Origin: Hyphomicrobiales bacterium
GTDB taxonomy: Bacteria > Pseudomonadota > Alphaproteobacteria > Rhizobiales > JALURZ01
Assembly (NCBI GenBank): GCA_027058735.1
Contig: JALURZ010000049.1
Coordinates: forward strand, 1 to 5,799
Direction of reading: 5' to 3'
Length of the DNA: 5,799 nucleotides
Under the pieces are notes generated by a model. The model saw nothing but the letters and a program-made list of their open reading frames with translations. It was not told where the DNA came from and searched no databases. Below are positions 1-5,310 of this stretch, one piece after another. Within the stretch, counting starts at the first letter, position 1; the number at the start of each line of letters is the position of its first letter. A program made the position numbers and the translations under genes.

Positions 1-1149
1 CCCATGGGCGGTTTTCAGGGCGATCTCGCCGCGGCCAAAGCACCCGCTCTTGGGGCAGCGGCAATCGGCGCGGCGGTGGCGCGCGCGGGCGTCAGCCCGG
101 ATCAGGTGGACGAGGTGCTGATGGGATGCGTGCTGCCGGCCGGACAGGGCCAGGCGCCCGCGCGCCAGGCCTCCATTGGCGCCGGACTGCCCGAAGCGGT
201 GCCCTGCACCACGGTGAACAAGATGTGCGGATCCGGCATGAAGGCCGTCATGATGGCCTATGACGCATTGCATGCGCGAAACCGCGATATGATCGTGGCG
301 GGTGGCATGGAGTCCATGACCAATGCGCCCTATCTGTTGCCCAAGGCGCGCGAAGGACTTCGTCTCGGGCATTCGCAGGTCATGGATCACATGTTTCTGG
401 ACGGGCTCGAGGACGCCTTCGACAAGGGGCGGCTGATGGGCACTTTCGCCGAAGACACCGCCCGGCACTACCAGTTCACCCGCGAGGCGCAGGACGCCTT
501 TGCCATCGAATCGCTGTCGCGCGCCAAACGCGCCGGCGATGACGGCAGCTTCGATGGCGAGATCGTGCCGGTCACCCTCAAGACCCGCAAGGGCGAGCGG
601 ACCGTCACGGACGACGAACAGCCGGCCAAGGCGAACCTTGAAAAAATCCCGCAGCTCAAACCCGCATTCCGCAAGGACGGCACGGTGACCCCCGCCAATT
701 CAAGCTCCATATCCGACGGCGGCGCGGCGCTCGTGGTAATGCGCCAGTCAGAAGCCGACCGCCGCAAGCTCAAGGCGCTTGCGCGCATCGCCGGCGCTGC
801 AACCCACGCCCAGGCGCCGGCCTGGTTCACAACCGCGCCCATCGGCGCCATCAAGAAACTGTTGGCGCGGACCGGCTGGTCGAAAGACGAGGTGGGCCTC
901 TATGAAATCAACGAGGCGTTCGCGGTCGTCACCATGGCGGCCATGCGCGATCTCGACCTGCCCCATGACAAGGTCAATGTGCATGGGGGCGCGTGCGCGC
1001 TGGGCCATCCGGTGGGGGCATCGGGCGCGCGCATCACCGTCACGCTGATGGCGGCCATGGAAAAATACGATATCGACAAAGGGGTCGCGGCGCTGTGTAT
1101 CGGCGGCGGCGAAGCCACCGCGCTCGCCATCGAGCGGATCGTTCATTGA
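1..1149 (+). CDS. Acetyl-CoA C-acetyltransferase (thiolase), 5' end cut by the window
   Basis: Thiolase-family enzyme that condenses two acetyl-CoA to acetoacetyl-CoA or cleaves 3-ketoacyl-CoA; cytoplasmic. Numbering from the Met at base 4, the nucleophilic Cys is C75 in NKMCGSGM, the NEAFA motif is at 303-307, the catalytic His is H335 in GHPVGASGARI, and the second catalytic Cys is C365 in CIGGGE. All active-site elements are present. The visible part is 381 residues against about 390-395 for the family. The opening reads P-MGGFQG, and in thiolases this follows an N-terminal strand ending in R-T-P. The Met at base 4 is therefore internal, and the true start lies roughly ten codons upstream of the window. 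The SSSISDGGAALV segment (233-244) is normal for the family. Whether it serves PHB synthesis (phaA-like), acetoacetate use (atoB-like) or beta-oxidation cannot be told without the upstream neighbours. It ends 10 bp from the opposing hydrolase gene. Confidence 0.93.
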   Translation, partial: PMGGFQGDLAAAKAPALGAAAIGAAVARAGVSPDQVDEVLMGCVLPAGQGQAPARQASIGAGLPEAVPCTTVNKMCGSGMKAVMMAYDALHARNRDMIVAGGMESMTNAPYLLPKAREGLRLGHSQVMDHMFLDGLEDAFDKGRLMGTFAEDTARHYQFTREAQDAFAIESLSRAKRAGDDGSFDGEIVPVTLKTRKGERTVTDDEQPAKANLEKIPQLKPAFRKDGTVTPANSSSISDGGAALVVMRQSEADRRKLKALARIAGAATHAQAPAWFTTAPIGAIKKLLARTGWSKDEVGLYEINEAFAVVTMAAMRDLDLPHDKVNVHGGACALGHPVGASGARITVTLMAAMEKYDIDKGVAALCIGGGEATALAIERIVH

Positions 1150-1159
1150 GCAACAGGGC

Positions 1160-1954
1160 TTATGCGCCCAGCAGGTGATCGACGAACTCGGCAAAGCCCC
1201 GCCCGCCGGGGTTCTTGGTGATATAGCGCGGCTCATCAGTGATCTGGCCGAAAAAATCGGCCACATTGGCGACGCCGATTGAGTTTTCGAAGAATTTGAA
1301 CATCGGCGCGTCATTGGGCGAATCGCCCAGAAAAACCACCTCGCGGTTGCGCGCATCGATGTCGAAGTCGAACATTTCCGCAAGCATGCGCCGGGTCGTG
1401 GTGAGCTTGTCATAATCGCCGAACCAGCCATTGACATGGATCGAACTGATCTTGGCGGTCGCGCCCGCTTCTTTGAAAAGCGCCACGATTTTCCGGATTT
1501 GCGGCTGCGGCAGGCGGGGCACATCCTCACAGAAGTCGATCGCCAGATCGGTGTCGCGATAGGGCTGGTCGGAGGCCAGCGCCGCACCCGGAACGGCTTC
1601 GAGAATGGATGTTTTCAGGTCTTCCATGCGCCCGGCGTCTTCCGCGCGCTGGGCGGCGCAGCGCACGAAACGGCGGATCATCCTGCGTGCTTCCCGGTCA
1701 TAGCGAAAATACAGCGCGCCGTTTTCGCCGACAATGGCCGCCACCGGCCACATTCTGGCGATGTGATCGCACCATCCCCCCGGACGCCCGGTAACGGGGA
1801 TGACGCGTCGTCCGGCCTCGCGCAGGCGTTCCAGCCCCCCATAGGCGATGGCGGGCAGGCGGCCGTGCAGGGTCAGGGTATCGTCGATATCGCACAGAAC
1901 GATGCGGATCGAGCGGCATGTTTCGCGCGACAGGCTGTCAAGGGGAGCAGGCAT
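1160..1954 (-). CDS. HAD superfamily (subclass IIB) hydrolase, probable phosphatase
   Basis: A 264-residue soluble HAD hydrolase that probably removes phosphate from a small metabolite, possibly a sugar phosphate. Motif I is CDIDDTLT (21-28) with nucleophile D22 and acid/base D24. Motif II is the Thr of VTGR (T55). Motif III is probably K183 in YDKLTTTRRML. Motif IV is GDSPNDAPMF (210-219). The cap inserted between motifs II and III (about 60-180) and the GDSPND form of motif IV place it in subclass IIB, alongside sucrose-phosphate and mannosyl-3-phosphoglycerate phosphatases and Cof-type enzymes. The exact substrate is not readable. The start at 1954 leaves about 20 residues before motif I, slightly long for the family. 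No strong Shine-Dalgarno sequence precedes it, so a later start is possible. It is transcribed divergently from the rhodanese gene across about 131 bp. Its end faces the thiolase with a 10-bp gap, so there is no room for a dedicated terminator. Confidence 0.85.
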   Translation of the reverse strand: MPAPLDSLSRETCRSIRIVLCDIDDTLTLHGRLPAIAYGGLERLREAGRRVIPVTGRPGGWCDHIARMWPVAAIVGENGALYFRYDREARRMIRRFVRCAAQRAEDAGRMEDLKTSILEAVPGAALASDQPYRDTDLAIDFCEDVPRLPQPQIRKIVALFKEAGATAKISSIHVNGWFGDYDKLTTTRRMLAEMFDFDIDARNREVVFLGDSPNDAPMFKFFENSIGVANVADFFGQITDEPRYITKNPGGRGFAEFVDHLLGA

Positions 1955-2085
1955 GGGCGAAGGTCTTACGACGATTCGCCCGATAAGCCATGTCCGCCTT
2001 CACAATGGCGCCAGCGGGCCTTGCCACAGGCGCGACGGGCGGCCAAACTCCAGGGTCTGACAGGAAAATACGAAGAGCAATGCCC

Positions 2086-2490
2086 ATGGCGCAGAAAATC
2101 ACCACAGGATGCAAGGCGCTTTGCGAAGCGGCCGAACGCGAAATCGAAACCCTGAGCGCTGAAGAAGCGATCGCCCGCGCCGGCGACGATGACGTCGCGA
2201 TTATCGATCTGCGCGATATTCGCGAACTGAAGCGGGAAGGGTGGATCCCCGGCTCGTTTCACTGCCCGCGCGGAATGCTGGAGTTCTGGATCGATCCGCA
2301 AAGCGCGTATCACCGCGAAATTTTTGCCGACGACAAATGCTTCATGTTTTATTGCGCCGGCGGCATGCGCTCGGCCCTTGCGGCCCAGAGCGCGCAGAAC
2401 ATGGGGCTGAAGCCCGTGTGCCACATCGCAGGGGGCTTCAGCGCCTGGCGCGAGGCCGGCGGTCCTGTCGAAATGCCGAAACCAAAGTGA
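2086..2490 (+). CDS. Single-domain rhodanese-like protein
   Basis: A 134-residue cytoplasmic rhodanese-fold protein, likely a sulfurtransferase or persulfide carrier. The CDC25-like fold signature includes VAIIDLRDIREL (37-48) and GSFHCPRGMLEFW (56-68). The active-site loop is CAGGMRS, with C90 as the nucleophile that would carry a persulfide, and a GGFSAW motif follows at 116-121. The partner and physiological sulfur donor cannot be inferred. The frame stays open upstream to an ATG at 1990, but the added residues (Ala/Gly-rich) do not look like a rhodanese. ATG 2086 is chosen over ATG 2080 because GAAGAG at 2072-2077 lies 8 nt before 2086 but only 2 nt before 2080. Family relatives also, as I recall, begin with a short M-A-x-K-I-T-like opening. 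Its stop codon overlaps the GTG start of the next gene (GTGA, 2487-2490), so the two are probably co-transcribed and translationally coupled. Confidence 0.88.
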   Translation: MAQKITTGCKALCEAAEREIETLSAEEAIARAGDDDVAIIDLRDIRELKREGWIPGSFHCPRGMLEFWIDPQSAYHREIFADDKCFMFYCAGGMRSALAAQSAQNMGLKPVCHIAGGFSAWREAGGPVEMPKPK

Positions 2491-3032
2491 GTGAATTGAA
2501 AAGCCCCGACAAACCAGGCCTGCCGCACAGCGACGCGGAGACGGGCGTGCAGGAAACCCGCAAATGCGGCAGTTGCGGCGCCCCCGACATGACCATCGTC
2601 AAGGTCGAGCAGACGCCCTACAATTTCTATCTGACCTTCCAGTGCCCCCATTGCGATTCCAGCATCCTGCTTGAATCCCCCGGTCTGGCGGGGGTGCGCA
2701 CGGTCATTTATCTGGCGCTTGGCATCGCCTATCTGGTGGCCATCAAATTGTACAATATCGAAATTGACGCGGTCGGCGTGGCGCTGTTTTCAATCCTGGC
2801 GGTGTTGACCCTGTGGAACGGCGTGTGCGCGCTCGCACCCCACCTGCATTGCCCGCGCACCAGCGCTGAGCGCTACCTGCCCGGCGATATCACGCCGCCT
2901 GCGGGCCCGTTCGATATCCGCGCGCGGCTGCGATACATCAAATACGACACCTTCTGGAGCGGCGTTTTCTTCGGACTGGCGGTGCTGGCCGGGGTCGCGT
3001 TCATGATCGTGCTGATCGCCCTGATCGTGTAG
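2487..3032 (+). CDS. Zinc-ribbon membrane protein of unknown function
   Basis: A 181-residue protein I do not recognise by name. Counting from the GTG start, residues 1-25 are polar and probably disordered. A zinc-ribbon module follows, with CGSC (C27, C30) and CPHC (C53, C56), 22 residues between the two pairs. Hydrophobic segments at about 70-88, 94-117 and 157-181 predict three membrane helices, the last ending at the C-terminus. A basic stretch with RARLRYIKY (145-153) lies before the third helix. The frame is open further upstream, but that part is only the shadow of the rhodanese gene. GTG 2487 is chosen because it overlaps the rhodanese stop (GTGA) and keeps the whole zinc ribbon; the ATG at 2589 would delete the first CxxC. 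TTG 2496 is an alternative. No strong ribosome binding site is seen, which fits coupling. It may be a membrane partner of the rhodanese; this is inference from the overlap only. Confidence 0.78.
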   Translation: MSELKSPDKPGLPHSDAETGVQETRKCGSCGAPDMTIVKVEQTPYNFYLTFQCPHCDSSILLESPGLAGVRTVIYLALGIAYLVAIKLYNIEIDAVGVALFSILAVLTLWNGVCALAPHLHCPRTSAERYLPGDITPPAGPFDIRARLRYIKYDTFWSGVFFGLAVLAGVAFMIVLIALIV

Positions 3033-3042
3033 CGCGCAACAA

Positions 3043-3543
3043 TCAGTCGCCGGCCTGATCGATGGTCCCGATCCATGGCTTGATATCGACGAGCGGCGTG
3101 CGGTCGAGACAGTCGATGGCGTCGATATTCAGCACACCGGCGGCAATATCAAGGCCGGTCAGCCGCACCGTGGCCAGCGCGACCGGGTTGGGCCGGGCCG
3201 GCGAGCGCAGCGCAAAAACGCCACGCGGGCCGGAGCCATGGCGCGGCGCCTGGACAATCAGGTTGCGCGGCGCCTGGTCCATCCAATAGGCGAGAATGAT
3301 ATGGGTCTTTTGCTCTAGTCCGGCGAGGCCCGGCCGCCACGGGCCATCGATTTCGACAACAGCCGCCTGGCCGCGTTCGCGCGCGATCGAAAGATTGCGC
3401 GGACATTCCCCGCGTGTCTTCCACGGACTGCGGATGCGCCCGATGAAGATCACGCGCGCATCATCCGCCGTCTCGGCAGGGTCGAAGGGAAGGGCGATTT
3501 CACCTTCCCGGGGGGGGCGGTCATTCACGGCGCGGGCACTCAT
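3043..3543 (-). CDS. trmO: tRNA (N6-threonylcarbamoyladenosine-37) N6-methyltransferase TrmO
   Basis: SAM-dependent enzyme of the TrmO (TsaA/YaeB) family, which methylates t6A37 to m6t6A37 in tRNA-Thr decoding ACY codons; cytoplasmic. The 166-residue product has the family's beta-barrel start, VIFIGRIRSPWKTRGECPRN (31-50). It has the conserved SAM-site stretch GVFALRSPARPNP (108-120), then a DCLDRTPLVDIKPW motif (144-157). The last is close to the usual D-x-L-D-G-T-P-L-x-D-I-K-P-Y, with Arg for Gly and Trp for Tyr. The Escherichia coli protein is about 235 residues; this one is the short form with only the core domain, which is common in alphaproteobacteria. The ATG at 3543 overlaps the stop of the upstream PEP-mutase-like gene in an ATGA, so the two are probably translated as a coupled pair. 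It ends 10 bp from the oppositely transcribed membrane-protein gene. Confidence 0.88.
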   Translation of the reverse strand: MSARAVNDRPPREGEIALPFDPAETADDARVIFIGRIRSPWKTRGECPRNLSIARERGQAAVVEIDGPWRPGLAGLEQKTHIILAYWMDQAPRNLIVQAPRHGSGPRGVFALRSPARPNPVALATVRLTGLDIAAGVLNIDAIDCLDRTPLVDIKPWIGTIDQAGD

Positions 3544-4382
3544 CTTGATGAAAAGAAACGCTTCAATTCGCTATCAGCGATTGCATCGGCGGCAAAGGAG
3601 AAAGTCCCCCTCTGCGTCATTTCGCGCGCCGCGCGCCGCAGCGCGGCAAGGCTGGCGCGGGCCAGCACGCCGCCATTGCTGATCCGCCTGACGCCAAGGT
3701 CCGCCAGCGCGTCAGCGCTCAGGGAGGTGGCGCCGAGGCCCGCGACAACATTCAGCGGGCCGTCGACTTCCCCAACCAGCGCCGCGATGGTTTCTGCATC
3801 GGCCGGACCGGGCGCATACAGGCAATCGGCGCCGGCCTCGCGGTAGCGGTTCAAACGCCTGATGGATTCGCGCAAAGGTTGGGCATGGCCGACGAGAAAG
3901 CATTCGGCGCGCGCGGTCAGCGTGAACGGCATGCCGGACGCATCGCCCGCTTCGCGTGCGGCCGCCACGCGATCGGCGGCCTCTTCGATGTCGAACAGCC
4001 CCAGGCTCTTGTCGCCGGTATAATCCTCGATACTGCCGCCGACCGCGCCTGCGGCAATGGTCATGGTGATTGTTGTTGCGACATCGCTGAGGGCAGGTCC
4101 GTAGCCGGCTTCGGTATCGGCGCTGACGGGCAGGTCGGTGGCCTCGCAGATCGCCTTGATCGCGGCCATGTTCCGCGCGCGCGACAGGGCGTTGACATAA
4201 TCGGGCAGCGCAAGGGAATAGGCGATCCCGGCGCTCGTTGTGCCAAGAGCCGCAAAGCCGGATGCAGCGAGGATGCTGGCGCTGCCCGCATCCCAGGCGT
4301 TGGGCATCAGGAAACAGGTTTCGCCCAGATGCAGGTCGCGGAACTTTCTCGCTTTCGCCAGTTGCGTGCTTCCTCCGGCCAT
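3540..4382 (-). CDS. Isocitrate lyase/PEP mutase superfamily enzyme
   Basis: A 280-residue TIM-barrel enzyme of the ICL/PEP mutase superfamily, which makes or breaks C-C or P-C bonds in 2-oxo acids and their phospho forms. Family marks are MPNAWDAGSA (26-35), TTSAGIAYSLALPD (48-61), SADTEAGYG (87-95; D89 and E91 are likely Mg ligands), GGSIEDYTGD (115-124; E119 likely metal ligand) and LTARAECFL (155-163). It lacks the K-K-C-G-H motif of isocitrate and methylisocitrate lyases, so those activities are unlikely. Annotation pipelines often call this group carboxyvinyl-carboxyphosphonate phosphorylmutase or oxaloacetate decarboxylase, but no phosphonate genes are visible and the substrate is unknown. 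The start at 4382 has a good ribosome binding site: GAGGGG, 7 nt upstream, within a longer purine-rich tract (bases 4390-4401 read on the minus strand). It is the first gene of a pair with trmO. Confidence 0.87.
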   Translation of the reverse strand: MAGGSTQLAKARKFRDLHLGETCFLMPNAWDAGSASILAASGFAALGTTSAGIAYSLALPDYVNALSRARNMAAIKAICEATDLPVSADTEAGYGPALSDVATTITMTIAAGAVGGSIEDYTGDKSLGLFDIEEAADRVAAAREAGDASGMPFTLTARAECFLVGHAQPLRESIRRLNRYREAGADCLYAPGPADAETIAALVGEVDGPLNVVAGLGATSLSADALADLGVRRISNGGVLARASLAALRRAAREMTQRGTFSFAADAIADSELKRFFSSR

Positions 4383-4401
4383 TTATATGCCCCTCTTTCC
4401 T
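4383..4401 (-). promoter_or_regulatory. Strong ribosome binding site of the PEP-mutase-like gene
   Basis: On the minus strand the bases before the ATG at 4382 read AGGAAAGAGGGG followed by a 7-nt A/T-rich spacer. This purine tract is the clearest Shine-Dalgarno region in the window and fixes the start of the gene. Confidence 0.7.
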
Positions 4402-4454
4402 GTTCATCGCGCGCAACGCCATTCGTTGAGAAAAAAACCGCCGCATATGCACGT

Positions 4455-4481
4455 TTGCCATCGCGATCGTACCATGATAAG
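4455..4481 (+). promoter_or_regulatory. Weak candidate promoter for ssb, abutting the LexA-type box
   Basis: TTGCCA (4455-4460) and GATAAG (4476-4481) are separated by only 15 bp, which is shorter than ideal. The -10 element touches the LexA-type box, so the start site would fall within the operator and the ssb leader would be about 150 nt. Other promoters nearer ssb cannot be excluded. No better pair was found by eye in 4496-4641. Confidence 0.25.
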
Positions 4482-4503
4482 AACAAAAACTGAACATTGT
4501 TAC
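4474..4503 (-). promoter_or_regulatory. Candidate sigma-70-type promoter of the PEP-mutase-like/trmO pair
   Basis: On the minus strand GTAACA (-35, 4 of 6 consensus bases, 4498-4503) is followed by an 18-bp spacer and TATCAT (-10, 5 of 6, 4474-4479). Transcription from it would give a leader of about 80-85 nt before the strong ribosome binding site. The spacer contains the whole LexA-type box, a position where a bound repressor would block RNA polymerase. This was assigned by eye and has not been tested against a scoring model. Confidence 0.42.
4481..4495. promoter_or_regulatory. LexA-type SOS operator (GAAC-N7-GAAC)
   Basis: The sequence is GAAC, then AAAAACT, then GAAC: two direct half-sites with exactly seven bases between them. 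This is the operator form established for LexA of alphaproteobacteria (written GTTC-N7-GTTC on the other strand), unlike the palindromic CTGT-N8-ACAG box of E. coli. It lies 147 bp before the ssb start, and ssb is SOS-controlled in many bacteria. It also lies 99 bp before the start of the opposite gene, inside that gene's best promoter candidate. The exact match and the location make chance unlikely. Binding by LexA is inferred, since no lexA gene is in view. Confidence 0.75.
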
Positions 4504-4528
4504 ATCAGCGAAGCATGACCTGTGCAAA

Positions 4529-4548
4529 AGCCAGCGCGGCTTCTGGCT
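4529..4548 (+). other. Small inverted repeat in the ssb leader
   Basis: AGCCAG (4529-4534) and CTGGCT (4543-4548) can form a 6-bp stem with an 8-nt loop. Overlapping alternatives exist: GCCAGC/GCTGGC (4530-4535 with 4546-4551) and AAGCC/GGCTT (4528-4532 with 4538-4542). No T-run follows, so it is not an intrinsic terminator. Function unknown. Confidence 0.35.
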
Positions 4549-4641
4549 GGCGGGTGCGGGGCGGGGTAACTTGGTAACGGGCTTTCCTGCAGGCGCGGAG
4601 GGCTTGAAGCGGCAATCAGGGCGCAAAAGGACAAGAGTACG

Positions 4642-5121
4642 ATGGCAGGCAGTGTCAACAAGGTCATTCTGATCGGCAATCTGGGGGCGGACCCCGACAT
4701 GCGCAGCACCAAGGACGGCCGCCCGATCTGCAATCTGAGCGTTGCGACCAACGAGACCTGGAAGGACAAGGCGACGGGTGAGCGCCGGGAGCGCACGGAA
4801 TGGCACAGGGTTGTCATTTTTAACGAGGGCCTGTGCCGGATCGCCGAGCAGTTTCTCAAGAAAGGCTCGAAGGTCTATCTGGAAGGCCAACTGCAGACGC
4901 GCAAATGGCAGGATCAGTCGGGGCAGGACAAATATACGACGGAAGTCGTGCTGCAGGGTTTCAATTCGGCGCTCACCATGCTGGATGGCCGCAATGGCGC
5001 CATGGGCGAAAGCGCGGGAAACTACGGCGCGAGCAGTGATTTCGGGTCGTCCGGTCCGCTGGAATCGAGTGAGGCCAAGAAGAGTTTCTCCGCCGATCTG
5101 GACGACGAGATCCCGTTCTAG
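4642..5121 (+). CDS. ssb: Single-stranded DNA-binding protein
   Basis: Binds single-stranded DNA as a homotetramer in replication, recombination and repair, and recruits partner proteins through its acidic tail. The 159-residue product begins with the conserved SVNKVILIGNLGADPD (4-19). The OB fold runs to about residue 113 and contains TEWHRVVIFN (52-61), the KGSKVYLEGQLQTRKW strand and loop (74-89), and DNA-stacking aromatics such as W40, W54, F60 and W89. A Gly/Ser-rich linker (about 116-150) leads to the tip DDEIPF (154-159), a near-canonical form of the D-D-D-I-P-F interaction peptide. Length is usual for the family. The ATG at 4642 is preceded by AAGGA at 4627-4631, a 10-nt spacing. A LexA-type box upstream suggests induction by DNA damage. 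The neighbour transcribed away from it is not uvrA, the usual divergent partner in several alphaproteobacteria. Confidence 0.96.
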   Translation: MAGSVNKVILIGNLGADPDMRSTKDGRPICNLSVATNETWKDKATGERRERTEWHRVVIFNEGLCRIAEQFLKKGSKVYLEGQLQTRKWQDQSGQDKYTTEVVLQGFNSALTMLDGRNGAMGESAGNYGASSDFGSSGPLESSEAKKSFSADLDDEIPF

Positions 5122-5133
5122 CGCTGCGGGAAT

Positions 5134-5163
5134 CGCTGTGCCGGGCACGGCCTGCGCACAGCG
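5134..5163 (+). repeat. 8-bp perfect inverted repeat just after ssb
   Basis: CGCTGTGC (5134-5141) and GCACAGCG (5156-5163) are exact reverse complements around a 14-nt loop, starting 13 bp after the ssb stop. As RNA this would be a stable GC-rich hairpin. It lacks a downstream T-run, so it is more likely a 3'-end stabilising structure or part of a factor-dependent terminator than a classical intrinsic terminator. Confidence 0.5.
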
Positions 5164-5211
5164 GCGGAAATCAGCCCCAACAACCGCGTTGACGGGCAAA
5201 TCGCGTTCGCC

Positions 5212-5240
5212 TTGATTGCCGTCGCCCGATCGTGCAGAAT
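5212..5240 (+). promoter_or_regulatory. Candidate promoter of the secreted-protein gene
   Basis: TTGATT (5212-5217) and CAGAAT (5235-5240) are spaced by 17 bp, each matching 4 of 6 consensus bases. A perfect TTGACA also occurs at 5249-5254 but has no convincing -10 partner at a normal distance. The 190-bp gap and the hairpin after ssb suggest that the downstream gene has its own promoter. Confidence 0.3.
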
Positions 5241-5310
5241 CAAGCGGATTGACAGGGCCGTTCCGGACAACATCCCCCCTGTCTTTGGCTGGCGCGCATG
5301 TGCGGGTCCA

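Noticed and set aside
748..1587. A 279-codon minus-strand frame spanning the thiolase/HAD junction
   Set aside because: It overlaps the thiolase antisense and the HAD gene out of frame; both of those have clear catalytic motifs and this one has none.
2021..2049. TTGCCA-N17-CAAACT as a promoter for the rhodanese gene
   Set aside because: The -10 matches only 3 of 6 consensus bases, so it cannot be distinguished from chance. A promoter must lie somewhere in 1955-2085, but I cannot place it.
1436..2155. A 239-codon plus-strand frame opposite the HAD gene
   Set aside because: It is antisense to the HAD coding region and runs into the rhodanese start in the wrong frame, with no family signature.
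3540..4382. Phosphonate biosynthesis locus based on the PEP-mutase-like gene
   Set aside because: No phosphonopyruvate decarboxylase or other phosphonate gene is in view, and the superfamily has many non-phosphonate members.
4414..4437. CAACG/CGTTG small inverted repeat next to a seven-base A-run, as a terminator or attenuator
   Set aside because: On the minus strand the T-run comes before the stem, and on the plus strand the stem is followed by A, not T; the stem is only 5 bp.
3712..5199. A 495-codon open frame on the minus strand, antisense to ssb and in another frame of the PEP-mutase-like gene
   Set aside because: It crosses the divergent control region and two well-supported genes. Its translation turns into Arg-rich low-complexity sequence with no recognisable motif, as expected of a shadow frame in GC-rich DNA.
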